Shown here: positions 43,792 through 52,949 of the stretch, piece by piece | Layout: every line of letters starts with the position of its first letter | Numbering within the stretch: the first letter of the stretch is position 1 | Source: Chitinophaga filiformis | GTDB lineage: Bacteria > Bacteroidota > Bacteroidia > Chitinophagales > Chitinophagaceae | DNA length: 64,000 bases | NCBI RefSeq assembly: GCF_021646545.1 | Contig: NZ_JAKIRP010000007.1 | Location: 1-64,000 of the forward strand | Direction: 5' to 3' | The notes under the pieces: model-generated | What the model was told of the DNA's origin: nothing | Seen by the model: only the letters and a program-made list of their open reading frames with translations | The model's database searches: none | Translations under genes and position numbers: made by a program

Positions 43792-45633
43792 ATGAAATCC
43801 TTATTGTTGCTTTTTATTTGCCTGGCCTGGTTAGGTAGTTTTGCCCAAACCAGGATGTCCGATAGTCTACAATCAGTCATCGCCCATCCCCAAACAAGCG
43901 ACCATGACAAGGTAATGTCTTTAAATCAATTGGCGGAGTTCTACCGGGTTAATAAAGCCTACACGAAGGCGATGGAAACTGCCCGGAAAGGTATCATGAT
44001 CTCATTGCGCGCAGATAGCCTGACCGATGCCACAAAAGCTTATCTTGTGCTGCTACATAGCAAGATCAGTGCACAGGAACTTGACCAGATCAGACAGTTG
44101 AGTGATACGCTGCTCTTAACAGCAAAGAAGGCCAATACGCCTATCGCTATGGCATATGCATATTATGGACAAGCGTTATTTTTTAAGACGCTTGATCATC
44201 CCGAATCTGTGGCAAAGTATTGCCAGATGGCCCTGTCGGTAGTGAACGAACACGACGATCCATATATCGCCGCCAAGATCTATTATCAGTTATATGCAAT
44301 TAACGCAAACTGGAACAATGCAAACGAAGTGCATTACTATGCCAGCCTGGCGCTGCATAATGCGTTAAAATCCAACGACTACAGCCTCCTGAGCAATTGC
44401 TATAACGCGATGTCCACTGCCTATGAATATAAATATGACAGTAATCATGAGAAGGCAGCACTTGATAGCATGTTTTATTATCTTGATCAATCAGAGAAAC
44501 TTTACAGCCGTTATCCGGAACAGATAAACAATTACGCTTATGCGATAAGCTGTATTAATATAGCCAGTTATTATCTGAGATTTTTCGCACCTACCGATAG
44601 CAAGGCTGAGGCACAAGGCATACACTATGCAGATAAGGCGAGAACAATCCTGAAAGACGCTCCCAATAGCCAGGAGGTAATAGCAAGCAGTCTGGGCATT
44701 TTGAGTGAATACGCTAAGCGGGATGGCAGGAATCAAGATGTAGAACGCTATCTGCTGGAAGCCTATCAGGTGATGCTGACGCAACAGCCGCCTTACTATT
44801 ATACAATGCTCAATGTGACGAAAGGTCTGGCGAGTTTCTATGAGACCCGCGGAGATTATAAGAACGCCCTCAAATTCCAGCAGCTCGTTAATGAATACAG
44901 CAGCAAAAGTTTTGACCAGCAAAAAGCACTAAAGGCCCAAAAACTTGAAATAGAATATCAGACGGAAAAGGCCAACAACGAACTACGATTTCTGAAAGAA
45001 CGTGAGAAAAGCCGGCAGCAAAAAAATATCTTATATGCCTGTGTTGCCATTGTCTCCATCTTATTCCTCTTCTTCCTGTTCCGCTCTTATCATTTCAGAC
45101 TGCGATACTCATTACAGCGTGAAAAACAACTGCAACTGGAGAAACAGGACTCCGAACTGCAGTTGAAGCTCGAGAAAGAAGAACAGGCCAGACTGAAGGC
45201 AGAACAGCAATTGATGGAGATGCAACAGCAACAGCTGAAGAAAGAAGTAATGGCCAACGCATTGCAACTGGAACATAAAAACCAGATGCTGTCGAACTTA
45301 AAAGACAAGCTGACCGAAGGGACAGAAGTAAATATACAGAAGGTATTGAAGGAAGAAATGATCCTGGACGAGGATTTTGAACAAGCTAAACTACAGATCC
45401 AACAAGTACATGCCGATTTCTTCCAATTGTTGAACGACAAAGCACAACGAAAGCTTACCCTGCTGGACCTGAAACTCTGTGCTTATCTCTATCTTCAGAT
45501 GGATACACGCCGGATTGCACAGCTCATGCATGTTGAGGCCAAGAGTGTCAGAATGAGCCGTTACAGGATCAAACAAAAGCTTGGGCTGGAAAAAGAACAG
45601 GACCTGAATGCATTTTTGCAGGGTTTAAAGTAG
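43792..45633 (+). CDS. TPR-containing membrane signalling protein with LuxR-like C-terminus
   Basis: 613 residues. Signal peptide (A-W-L-G-S-F-A-Q). Residues about 30-390 are TPR-type helical repeats in the periplasm. One TM helix at about 413-431, then a long coiled coil rich in Q/E/K (about 440-520), and a C-terminal helix-turn-helix (about 549-613: L-T-L-L-D-L-K-L-C-A-Y-L-Y-L ... A-K-S-V-R-M-S-R-Y-R-I-K-Q-K-L) like LuxR/GerE domains. This is a one-component membrane regulator common in Bacteroidota. Divergent from the hypothetical membrane gene. Confidence 0.88.
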   Translation: MKSLLLLFICLAWLGSFAQTRMSDSLQSVIAHPQTSDHDKVMSLNQLAEFYRVNKAYTKAMETARKGIMISLRADSLTDATKAYLVLLHSKISAQELDQIRQLSDTLLLTAKKANTPIAMAYAYYGQALFFKTLDHPESVAKYCQMALSVVNEHDDPYIAAKIYYQLYAINANWNNANEVHYYASLALHNALKSNDYSLLSNCYNAMSTAYEYKYDSNHEKAALDSMFYYLDQSEKLYSRYPEQINNYAYAISCINIASYYLRFFAPTDSKAEAQGIHYADKARTILKDAPNSQEVIASSLGILSEYAKRDGRNQDVERYLLEAYQVMLTQQPPYYYTMLNVTKGLASFYETRGDYKNALKFQQLVNEYSSKSFDQQKALKAQKLEIEYQTEKANNELRFLKEREKSRQQKNILYACVAIVSILFLFFLFRSYHFRLRYSLQREKQLQLEKQDSELQLKLEKEEQARLKAEQQLMEMQQQQLKKEVMANALQLEHKNQMLSNLKDKLTEGTEVNIQKVLKEEMILDEDFEQAKLQIQQVHADFFQLLNDKAQRKLTLLDLKLCAYLYLQMDTRRIAQLMHVEAKSVRMSRYRIKQKLGLEKEQDLNAFLQGLK

Positions 45634-45839
45634 GAGGCCCTTTTTGCCCATCCCTGCCACTACTGATCGGTCTAAGGTATGTCATTATGTAGCACTAGTT
45701 AAATATACAATATACCTCTTCCTACCCGTAAAGCCCCGTGTTGCCATTATTTGCACTCCTGCAACTGCCTCACCCCACTTTCTAAGTCTTAAAGTTATCA
45801 ATAGCGAATACAATAAATGGCGTACATCTCAGCCTCGAC

Positions 45840-46526
45840 TTAGGCATCCGCCGGATCAAACCATTCACCGTTTTGTATAGCTGCATATAAATGCTTAACA
45901 GTGAACCGCATAACCGGCTTATCATCCTTTCGCAACCACCCTCCTTCACGTGGATTATAATACTCCAACAGTTCCTCTTCCGACATAGAAAACATTCGAA
46001 AGTCTATGCCAATAAGAGAGAATTTGAAATAATGCCCTACCTCAAGCATAAAATCCAGCGCCTCTCTTCCTCCAATACCCAGATCGTCAGGCAGTATAGT
46101 ATCTTCGGTAATGCGATGCTGCGGAAAATTTTCCTGGATAAATGTAATCAGCATACCTATTGGAGGCAATGCATCTATTTCCTCTTCACTCAGTTTTCTC
46201 ATATGCTGAACGAGATCTACAGCTTCCTGCATACCAGCTTTTAATTTCTGTAGATCTGGCGCTATAAACGCTCTATGATATATTTTAAACTCATTGTCCC
46301 TTCCGCCAGTCACTTCCACCTTAAAAAAGTTATCTGGTGCAGTGACATCCATAGCATCCCCTATCCAGTCAATTGATACGAAAAATTTAAATTCACGGTC
46401 ACAATATTCCAAGAGTCCCACATCGCAGGTTAGAAAAAACCATTGAGATGATAAAGGCTCATTTTCTTCAAGAGGGAAATCACTATATGCTTTGGCATCA
46501 AACGCTTCTATTCCGAAATACTTCAT
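45840..46526 (-). CDS. DUF1493-containing hypothetical protein
   Basis: About 228 residues from the ATG at 46526 (M-K-Y-F-G-I). The N-terminal 110 residues (F-F-L-T-C-D-V-G-L-L-E-Y ... V-E-V-T-G-G-R) are unrecognised. The C-terminal domain (I-T-E-D-T-I-L-P-D-D-L-G-I-G-G-R-E-A-L-D-F-M, then the F-K-F-S-L-I-G-I-D-F segment) matches DUF1493, an acyl-carrier-like small domain. Function unknown; soluble. A -7 box TACCTTTG lies 28 bp upstream, inside the intergenic region after the VOC gene. Confidence 0.7.
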   Translation of the reverse strand: MKYFGIEAFDAKAYSDFPLEENEPLSSQWFFLTCDVGLLEYCDREFKFFVSIDWIGDAMDVTAPDNFFKVEVTGGRDNEFKIYHRAFIAPDLQKLKAGMQEAVDLVQHMRKLSEEEIDALPPIGMLITFIQENFPQHRITEDTILPDDLGIGGREALDFMLEVGHYFKFSLIGIDFRMFSMSEEELLEYYNPREGGWLRKDDKPVMRFTVKHLYAAIQNGEWFDPADA

Positions 46527-46553
46527 GGTATAAGATCTGGGCTTAAAGTTAAC

Positions 46554-46561
46554 CAAAGGTA
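46554..46561 (-). promoter_or_regulatory. -7 box for the DUF1493 gene
   Basis: Minus strand TACCTTTG, a perfect consensus match, 28 bp before the ATG at 46526. Confidence 0.5.
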
Positions 46562-46563
46562 CG

Positions 46564-47076
46564 CTAATGTTGCGCCTTCTCCATTTGTTTTACAATGCTC
46601 CACCCTTCCGGTGTAATACCCATAATCTCAGTAGCAACACCCATCGTCTGATAAGTATCGAAGAAAGCCATTCTTGCAATTGGATGGTCTACTTCGCTGA
46701 TCACCTCATACCCTTGTTCGCGTAATTCGCTGGTGATCTTCTCGAAATCGCTTACCGGTAAACGGAAGGCAGTATGTTGTATTCCTCCCAAAGGATACTT
46801 AGCGAGATAGTCATGGAACATACTTTGACCTGAAAGAGGCTGAACAAGTTCAATGAAAGTACCACCGTTATAGGCCTGAGTGGTCAGCCATTCGCCAGCC
46901 ACGGTCTTACCATAATAAGTCATATCCAGGTCCTGTGCACGCATATATTGCGGTTCGGGGAACCCAGCTACGCCCAGGGCACTTGAAAGAAACTTTACTG
47001 CCGCATGAATGTCCGGAACCACCCAGCAGATTTGAGCCATTTCAAGCGCCGCGATGGTGTTGTTGATATTGTTCAT
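46564..47076 (-). CDS. VOC (glyoxalase/dioxygenase superfamily) protein
   Basis: 170 residues. Two VOC half-modules: I-C-W-V-V-P-D-I-H-A-A-V-K-F-L near 17-31 with F-I-E-L-V-Q-P-L near 73, and I-Q-H-T-A-F-R-L-P near 96 with A-T-E-I-M-G near 149. H and E at these positions are typical VOC metal ligands, so a metal-dependent isomerase or dioxygenase-type activity is likely; the substrate is unknown. Cytoplasmic. Confidence 0.85.
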   Translation of the reverse strand: MNNINNTIAALEMAQICWVVPDIHAAVKFLSSALGVAGFPEPQYMRAQDLDMTYYGKTVAGEWLTTQAYNGGTFIELVQPLSGQSMFHDYLAKYPLGGIQHTAFRLPVSDFEKITSELREQGYEVISEVDHPIARMAFFDTYQTMGVATEIMGITPEGWSIVKQMEKAQH

Positions 47077-47105
47077 GTTTCTTCACTTTTAGCTTATTGA
47101 CCAGA

Positions 47106-47113
47106 CAAAGGTA
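47106..47113 (-). promoter_or_regulatory. -7 box for the VOC gene
   Basis: Minus strand TACCTTTG (47113-47106), perfect consensus, giving a leader of about 25 nt. Confidence 0.5.
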
Positions 47114-47325
47114 AAATGTGTGGGATTGTCATGATGGGGGCGTTTGCGCCAACATGAGGGTGGTTTACGACTATTTGCTTCCCCCTACCCGATCAATCCT
47201 TCTGACCCGTAGAGGTATTCACTTTTTCACTACCATTAAATGCAATATCTCACTAGCCATCATATTATTTGTTTTTATAATAATAATATTAATAGTAACT
47301 TGAATTTTTAAACAAAACATCACTT

Positions 47326-47562
47326 ATGATTTGGACTATTATTATCGGGGGCATAGCTGGCTGGCTTTCCGGACAACTGATGCGTGGTAAAGGGTTTGGA
47401 ATAATTGTGGATATTATTGTAGGCATCTTAGGTGGCTGGCTGGGTGGCTGGCTTTTCGGTCAACTTGGCATTCATATAGGCGGCGGTCTGTTAGGATCAC
47501 TGATTGTAGCCCTGGTAGGAGCTATCATACTAATCTGGCTTGTACGGCTGGTGAAAAAATGA
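47326..47562 (+). CDS. GlsB/YeaQ/YmgE family stress-response membrane protein
   Basis: 78 residues with the family's three Gly-rich TM helices: G-G-I-A-G-W-L-S-G-Q-L-M-R-G-K-G-F-G near 8-25, I-V-G-I-L-G-G-W-L-G-G-W-L-F-G near 33-47, and L-V-G-A-I-I-L-I-W-L near 63-72. Full family length. A small inner-membrane protein linked to envelope or general stress in other bacteria. Single gene with its own terminator. Confidence 0.93.
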   Translation: MIWTIIIGGIAGWLSGQLMRGKGFGIIVDIIVGILGGWLGGWLFGQLGIHIGGGLLGSLIVALVGAIILIWLVRLVKK

Positions 47563-47642
47563 GCATAACTGTTTGTTAAGGTTGCTGTACTGGCATCCGG
47601 AAAACAAAACGACGGAATAAAACAATATGATCCTCATTTTAG

Positions 47643-47676
47643 AAACGAGATCCTGAAACAGGGGTCTCGTTTTTTA
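47643..47676 (+). terminator. Rho-independent terminator
   Basis: AAACGAGA-T-CC pairs with GG-TCTCGTTT and runs into TTTTTT. It is 80 bp after the GlsB-like gene. Confidence 0.85.
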
Positions 47677-47858
47677 TTTAGTCACCGGAATTTGCCGGGT
47701 GTCCTACTACTGGCAAAACCAGTGTCGCTGAAGCCTCATCACTCTAAAACCGGAATGATACCCTGAGCCACCCAGACAAGTAAATTGAGCCATCAGAGAA
47801 AACGGCCAGCGCGCTCGGAAGCTGATCTTTGTGTCATTAAATCAATAAAACAAGAGCA

Positions 47859-48830
47859 ATGACAACAATAACAAAAGTAGCCCTGGGCAAAAACGGACCA
47901 CTCGTATCTAAACTTGGCCTGGGATGTATGCGCATGTCGCCCGTTTGGGGAGGCGTTGCCAGAGATGAAAGCGAAAGCATTGCAACCATTCACGCAGCAC
48001 TGGACAGCGGCATTAACTTTCTCAATACAGGCGATTTTTACGGTAGCGGCCACAATGAACTGCTGGTGGGCAAAGCCATCAAAGGCAGAAGAGACGACGC
48101 CTTCATCAGCGTCAAGTTTGGTGCGATCTTCTATGGCAGCCAATGGCTCGGGTTGGACCTTCGCCCTATAGCCATCAAAAACTTTATCAACTATTCCCTG
48201 GTACGTTTGGGCATTGATACCATCGACCTTTATCAGCCTTGCAGACTTGACAATAGCGTTCCTATAGAAGATGTGGTTGGTACTATCGCCGACCTGATTA
48301 AAGAAGGCAAGGTGCGTCACCTCGGCGTCTCCGAAATAACCGCCGATCAGCTGCGCAAGGCACATAGTGTTCACCCTGTAACTGCATTGGAAATAGGTTA
48401 TTCACTGGCTGACCGCCAGATAGAGAGTGATCTGCTTCCTACGGCTAAAGAGCTGGGCATCGGCGTTGTGGCATTTGCCAACACGGCCGAAGGCTTACTC
48501 ACTGGTGATATGAAAGCACCTCTTCCGGCTGATGCATACCAGAATCACTTCTCACGTTTTCAGGGAGAGAACCTGATAAAGAACCTGGAAAAGGTGGAAG
48601 TATTAAAGCAAATGGCGAAGGACAAAGGATATACACCGACCCAATTGGCCATTGCCTGGGTGAATGCACAGGGAGATCATATCTTACCACTGGTGAGCAT
48701 GAACCGGAAATCACGTCTGGAAGAAAACATGCAGGCTATGGGAGTTACCTTCACTGCCGATGAGATGAATACGCTTAACACGCATTTCTCACCAGGTGCA
48801 ATACTGGGAGGCACATACCTGCATAGATAA
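47859..48830 (+). CDS. Aldo/keto reductase
   Basis: 323 residues, (beta/alpha)8 AKR. Catalytic D59 and Y61 in N-T-G-D-F-Y-G-S-G, and Lys in I-S-V-K-F-G. The usual catalytic His after strand 4 is replaced: the sequence reads D-L-Y-Q-P-C-R-L-D, as in a branch of AKRs with altered second-shell chemistry. NADPH-dependent carbonyl reduction is likely. Followed 42 bp later by an AraC regulator on the same strand, a common local control pair. Confidence 0.9.
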   Translation: MTTITKVALGKNGPLVSKLGLGCMRMSPVWGGVARDESESIATIHAALDSGINFLNTGDFYGSGHNELLVGKAIKGRRDDAFISVKFGAIFYGSQWLGLDLRPIAIKNFINYSLVRLGIDTIDLYQPCRLDNSVPIEDVVGTIADLIKEGKVRHLGVSEITADQLRKAHSVHPVTALEIGYSLADRQIESDLLPTAKELGIGVVAFANTAEGLLTGDMKAPLPADAYQNHFSRFQGENLIKNLEKVEVLKQMAKDKGYTPTQLAIAWVNAQGDHILPLVSMNRKSRLEENMQAMGVTFTADEMNTLNTHFSPGAILGGTYLHR

Positions 48831-48860
48831 TACGCATGCACATAAGCGCTATCTGTTTTA

Positions 48861-48868
48861 TATCTTTA
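48861..48868 (+). promoter_or_regulatory. -7 box four bases before the AraC start codon
   Basis: TATCTTTA (48861-48868), four bases CACA, then ATG at 48873. Same geometry as its paralogue at 32987. Confidence 0.45.
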
Positions 48869-48872
48869 CACA

Positions 48873-49685
48873 ATGACGTATCGAACTGATATACTTCCGG
48901 GTGTCATCTTTTTCTCCTATCTCACTGGCAAGTTAAAGGAGAAAGTAGCATTCCTGCAGCACAAAACGCTGGTATTACAGGTTTCCGGTCGTTTTACGAT
49001 GGAAACTGCTAATCAGACCATCTCAATGGAGCGCGGTCAGATGTTGCTGATACATAAAAACCAGTTGGCGGAAATTACGAAAACGCCTGTGGAGGGTGAG
49101 GATTATCAAACAATTGTGATTGTGCTGAACGAAGACCTGCTTCGACAAATAGCCCTGGAGGAACAAATAGAGACTGGACTGAAATACACGGGCCCTGCCA
49201 ACATTCTTATCCCGGGGAACGATTTCCTGCAGGCATTCTTTCAATCCCTGATGCCATATGTCAGGCATCCGGACGAACAGATAACGAAAGCGGTGGCGAT
49301 ATTAAAAGTAAAGGAAGCCGTTCTTCTCCTGCTGAATACTATGCCGGAACTCCGGAAACTGCTATTTGACTTTTCGGAACCTTATAAGATCGACCTGGAG
49401 AAATTCATGCTCGGCAATTTTCATTACAATGTTCCCATTGAAAAATTTGCACAGCTCACGGGACGAAGTCTTGCCGGATTTAAGCGTGATTTTCACAAGA
49501 TATTCGACACGGCTCCACGGCAATGGCTACTGGAAAGGAGACTGGCTGAAGCCAGGCATCTTATAGAAAGGAAAAAGAAAAAGCCGTCTGAAATTTATCT
49601 CGATCTGGGATTTGAAAGCCTCTCCCATTTCTCGCATTCGTTTAAGAAGAAATTCGGAAAGGCGCCTACCGAGTGGTTAGCTTAA
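48873..49685 (+). CDS. AraC family transcriptional regulator
   Basis: 270 residues. N-terminal sensor with V-S-G-R-F-T-M-E-T and H-K-N-Q-L-A; C-terminal double HTH with I-E-K-F-A-Q-L-T-G-R-S-L-A-G-F-K-R-D-F and Y-L-D-L-G-F-E-S-L-S-H-F-S-H-S-F-K-K-K-F-G. Paralogue of the regulator at 32175-32987. It probably controls the preceding aldo/keto reductase. Confidence 0.92.
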   Translation: MTYRTDILPGVIFFSYLTGKLKEKVAFLQHKTLVLQVSGRFTMETANQTISMERGQMLLIHKNQLAEITKTPVEGEDYQTIVIVLNEDLLRQIALEEQIETGLKYTGPANILIPGNDFLQAFFQSLMPYVRHPDEQITKAVAILKVKEAVLLLLNTMPELRKLLFDFSEPYKIDLEKFMLGNFHYNVPIEKFAQLTGRSLAGFKRDFHKIFDTAPRQWLLERRLAEARHLIERKKKKPSEIYLDLGFESLSHFSHSFKKKFGKAPTEWLA

Positions 49686-49742
49686 GGCTGCCAATCGCAT
49701 CAGATCAATTGCCCAATAGCTCGGGCACTATAGCATTCACAA

Positions 49743-49777
49743 AAAAGAGACAAACCTTTGAAGGCTTGTCTCTTTTT
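49743..49777. terminator. Bidirectional terminator
   Basis: AAAAGAGACAA pairs with TTGTCTCTTTT between two convergent genes (AraC and SDR). Confidence 0.85.
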
Positions 49778-49790
49778 CGTTTCATACAGA

Positions 49791-50561
49791 TTATTTCATC
49801 AGACTGATATTGGTGAGGCCACCGTCCGAAAGAATTTCGGTACCAACTATAAAAGCGGAATCATCCGATGCTAAAAATACAGCAGCGTTTCCGATATCAG
49901 ACGGAAGTCCTTGTCTGCCAGCAGGGGTAATATCTATCCACGCTTGCTTCACCTGTTCCAATTGTTCCTGCGGTACGATCTTTCCAAAAACAGGCGTGTC
50001 AATAGAGCCTGGCGAAAGGGTATTAACCCTTATTTTCCTTGACAACAAATCGAGCGACAAGCCTTTGGCGAATGATATGATAGCCGCTTTTGCCGCCGAA
50101 TAAATAGCCATTCCCGGTGCAGCACGATGCGCAGCACTCGATCCGATAAGTATGATGGACGCACCGTCATTTAAATATGGAAGCGATTTTTGTACCGTGA
50201 AATAGGCACTTTTTAAATTCAGATCCATATAACGGTCGTAATTTTCTTCCGTAACATCGCTTATCGCAGCCATTGGAACACCATCCACAATACCGCCTGC
50301 ATTCACTACCACTACATCAATTTTTCCAAATTTATCAGCGGTTCTTTTGAATACATTTTCCAGATCATTAAGATTCGTAACATCACCTTTAATACCAATA
50401 AAGCCTTCTCCCAATGACTCCACAGCGCTGTTTAATGTAGCCTCATTTCTTCCGGTCACAGTACCAACCGCACCCTCATTTTTGAATGCTTCCGCAATGC
50501 CGAACCCAATACCACTATTGCCGCCTGTAACTACGGCTACTTTACTTTTTAACTTACCCAT
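49791..50561 (-). CDS. SDR family oxidoreductase
   Basis: 256 residues, classical SDR. T12-G-G-N-S-G-I-G19 nucleotide motif, N-A-G-G (about 87-90), catalytic S141/S142 and Y154-x3-K158 (Y-S-A-A-K). NAD(P)H-dependent reduction of an unknown alcohol or ketone. Starts 32 bp after the stop of another SDR gene on the same strand, so the two form an operon next to a divergent HxlR regulator. Confidence 0.92.
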   Translation of the reverse strand: MGKLKSKVAVVTGGNSGIGFGIAEAFKNEGAVGTVTGRNEATLNSAVESLGEGFIGIKGDVTNLNDLENVFKRTADKFGKIDVVVVNAGGIVDGVPMAAISDVTEENYDRYMDLNLKSAYFTVQKSLPYLNDGASIILIGSSAAHRAAPGMAIYSAAKAAIISFAKGLSLDLLSRKIRVNTLSPGSIDTPVFGKIVPQEQLEQVKQAWIDITPAGRQGLPSDIGNAAVFLASDDSAFIVGTEILSDGGLTNISLMK

Positions 50562-50593
50562 TCTATCAATTTTTAATTCTTAAATACAGAAAC

Positions 50594-51349
50594 TTACACG
50601 CCATAAATACCGCCTGAAACGGAGATCTTCTCACCTGTGATCCACCCCGCATCATCAGAAGCAAGAAATACAGCTACCTTTGCAATGTCTTCGGGCTGGC
50701 CGCTGCGGCCAAGTGGCGTAGTGGCCACTAACTTTGCTTCAGCTTCGGTACCTATAAAGCCGGCACTGTGCGAACCTTCTGTTTCCACAACGCCGGGCAA
50801 AATGGAATTGATACGGATATTTCTTCCACTGAATTCCTTCGACAAAGAAATTGTAATGGCATCTAATGCTGCCTTGGTGGCAGAATATACCGATCCTGTA
50901 GGAAGAGGCATTCTTCCGGCCTCTGAACTGATATTAATAATATTGCCACCCTTGTCGCCAAACAATTTCAAAGACGCCTGGATAGCCAGCAAAGACCCGA
51001 GAACATTGATGTTGAATTGCTGATGAAAAGATTCTTCTGATAACTGCTCAATGGGCGAGTACTGGTAAATACCGGCATTATTCACCAGGATATCCAGTCC
51101 GCCGAAAGCATTTTTAGTTGCTTCAAACAGCCTGCTTATATCGGCTTCTTTCGCCACATCTCCCTGTACTGAAATAGCAGTGCCTCCATTATCAGTGATG
51201 GCTTTAACCACCTTATCAGCGCCTTCCTTGCTTGATGCGTAATTCACAACAACTTTTGCTCCTTCTGCCGCAAAGTATTTGGCAATGGATGCGCCTATCC
51301 CTTTTGATGCACCTGTAACGATCGCTACCTTATTCTTTAGTTTGCTCAT
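50594..51349 (-). CDS. SDR family oxidoreductase
   Basis: 251 residues. T12-G-A-S-K-G-I-G19, N-N-A-G (90-93), catalytic S141/S142 and Y155-x3-K159 (Y-S-A-T-K), and a C-terminal I-S-V-S-G-G-I-Y-G-V end typical of FabG-like enzymes. First gene of the pair with the next SDR; divergently transcribed from hxlR-type 51455, with GTAAC repeats between them. Confidence 0.92.
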   Translation of the reverse strand: MSKLKNKVAIVTGASKGIGASIAKYFAAEGAKVVVNYASSKEGADKVVKAITDNGGTAISVQGDVAKEADISRLFEATKNAFGGLDILVNNAGIYQYSPIEQLSEESFHQQFNINVLGSLLAIQASLKLFGDKGGNIINISSEAGRMPLPTGSVYSATKAALDAITISLSKEFSGRNIRINSILPGVVETEGSHSAGFIGTEAEAKLVATTPLGRSGQPEDIAKVAVFLASDDAGWITGEKISVSGGIYGV

Positions 51350-51404
51350 TTTGTTATTGATTTAATTTCCTGAGTGCAAAGTTAGACCAGGTGAATATAT
51401 TTTG

Positions 51405-51452
51405 GTAACTTTGTAACCAAAAGTAACAGTAACCTGGAGGTAACAAAGTAAC
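51405..51452. promoter_or_regulatory. Cluster of six GTAAC motifs between divergent SDR and HxlR genes
   Basis: GTAAC occurs at 51405, 51413, 51423, 51429, 51440 and 51448, all on the plus strand. It overlaps a minus-strand -7 box TACTTTTG (51425-51418) with TTTG 18 bp upstream, and a plus-strand TAACTTTG (51406-51413). It also contains GGAGGT (51436-51441), a Shine-Dalgarno-like sequence 14 bp before the HxlR ATG. Likely operator for the HxlR protein. Confidence 0.6.
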
Positions 51453-51454
51453 TT

Positions 51455-51805
51455 ATGGCGTGCACCAATTTTGAAAAGGAATACAAAAATGAAATGAGGG
51501 CTGTTCAGGATTCAATGGACGTACTGAACGGAAAATGGAAAATAGCCATTATCTCATCTATCTGCTATTATAGCAAAAGAAGATTCTCCGATATCCTCGA
51601 CGATATAGATGGCATTTCCAACAAAATGCTGAGCAAGGAATTAAAGGAATTGGAATTAAACAAACTGATCAAACGAACCGTTTTAGACACACAGCCTGTC
51701 ACTGTTCAGTATGAACTTACTGAGCATGGATATACATTGCAGACCATCATCCAGAACCTCACCGAGTGGGGAATACGGCACCGGAAGGAAATTCTTGGTA
51801 AATAA
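51455..51805 (+). CDS. HxlR family transcriptional regulator
   Basis: 116 residues, winged helix. L-N-G-K-W-K-I-A-I-I near 25-34, R-R-F-S-D-I-L-D-D-I-D-G-I-S-N-K-M-L-S-K-E-L recognition region, Y-E-L-T-E-H-G at 88-94. One N-terminal Cys (C3) is a possible redox sensor. HxlR proteins often control adjacent reductases; the divergent SDR pair is the likely target. Confidence 0.92.
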   Translation: MACTNFEKEYKNEMRAVQDSMDVLNGKWKIAIISSICYYSKRRFSDILDDIDGISNKMLSKELKELELNKLIKRTVLDTQPVTVQYELTEHGYTLQTIIQNLTEWGIRHRKEILGK

Positions 51806-51991
51806 CCAACGACCATTCCATAACAAAACCTGTCGTACCCATGGGCTGTACTGATTGCCATCATACTAATGGGGTCATGGCTGACCTCCGGTAACAAGAC
51901 ATGTTCTTACACACCGTAAGATTGTAAGGGACAAAAGACCTTATATGGTCCCCTGCCCCGGGGCACTATCAGCTTCATACAATAACAAAGA

Positions 51992-52051
51992 GATGTACAA
52001 TATAAAGGCCGCATAAATCGCATGATTTACGCGGCCTTTATATTGTACATC
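51992..52051. terminator. Very long hairpin, probable bidirectional terminator
   Basis: A 21-bp perfect inverted repeat (51992-52012 with 52031-52051) enclosing a further near-complementary ATAAATC/GATTTAC pair. It lies between convergent HxlR and SRPBCC genes. Confidence 0.8.
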
Positions 52052-52098
52052 AGAAATATTATTACTGATGATATTTGAAATCCGGTATACTCCTCCAA

Positions 52099-52548
52099 TC
52101 ATGCATCCGGAATCTCAGGCTCTACTAACTTAGCCAGCTTTTCCAACGACTCCTGCCAGCCTAAATAGCACATTTCTGCAGGTATAACAGCAGGAATCCC
52201 TTCCTGTGTAATCTTTATTTCTGTACCCGCAACAGTCTTCCGCAGTGAGACAGAGGTGGTCATTTCTCCCGGCAGGTTGGCATCGTCAAATTTATCAGTA
52301 TATTTCAAAAACTCATTCGGTTTCAGTTCCACGTATGTCCCACCGAATGAATGGCTGTTGCCGGTTGAAAAGTTCTGGAATGACATCTTATGCGCACCAC
52401 CTACTGTCACATTCATTTCATGGACAGTGCAAAGAAATCCATAAGGAGGCAACCACGAAGCAATGGCAGTAGCTTCAGTAAATGCCCGGTATACTTTTTC
52501 CGGAGACGTTTTAAAAACTCTGTGTAGTGAAACAGCGTTGTTTGACAT
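52099..52548 (-). CDS. SRPBCC (AHSA1-like) domain protein
   Basis: 149 residues: V-F-K-T-S-P-E-K-V-Y-R-A-F-T near 10-23, the W-L-P-P-Y-G-F segment, G-G-A-H-K-M-S-F, G-T-Y-V-E-L-K-P-N-E, and a C-terminal helix W-Q-E-S-L-E-K-L-A. Helix-grip fold that binds hydrophobic ligands or modulates chaperones (AHSA1). Cytoplasmic. Function of this member unknown. Confidence 0.85.
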   Translation of the reverse strand: MSNNAVSLHRVFKTSPEKVYRAFTEATAIASWLPPYGFLCTVHEMNVTVGGAHKMSFQNFSTGNSHSFGGTYVELKPNEFLKYTDKFDDANLPGEMTTSVSLRKTVAGTEIKITQEGIPAVIPAEMCYLGWQESLEKLAKLVEPEIPDA

Positions 52549-52949
52549 AAGATATATTTTTGTTCCTACTCATCTGGCTTTTCGGTTCCGCCCGTTTTTT
52601 GGAGTGGTCGCTGCTCCACTTACTTTTGTTTACATATTAACTTCAACACAGCAAAGATGGTAAGAAGATCGAATTGAGACAGCGGCTACATTAGACATTT
52701 TAAAGGGCTGTTTACGACCTGACCCGGCCATACTTCTCCAGAGGCGCTTAAAACGTGGTGCAACGCACAAACCTCATCACCGCGGCCTGATAGTGTAAGA
52801 CATAGTGCCAATCTGGTACCGAAACCGGGAGTTCGATAGTCCAAAACCAGGGCGAAGGTTCGGTCAACCTAGTGTCAACTATATCTCAAGTACATAAAAA
52901 CAACCCGCCCCTCTTCGGTACTGGGTAGATACGTTCTTCTGAACGCAGG
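52549..52949. other. Intergenic region, nothing recognised
   Basis: 401 bp. No credible ORF, no strong hairpin. It should contain promoters of the flanking divergent genes, but no exact TAnnTTTG box was found. A GGTACCGAAACCGGG-like T-loop resemblance near 52820-52850 is not a tRNA. Confidence 0.35.

Noticed and set aside
47118..47303. 61-codon ORF ahead of the GlsB-like gene
   Set aside because: Low-complexity hydrophobic end and Bacteroidota promoter DNA; no family resemblance.
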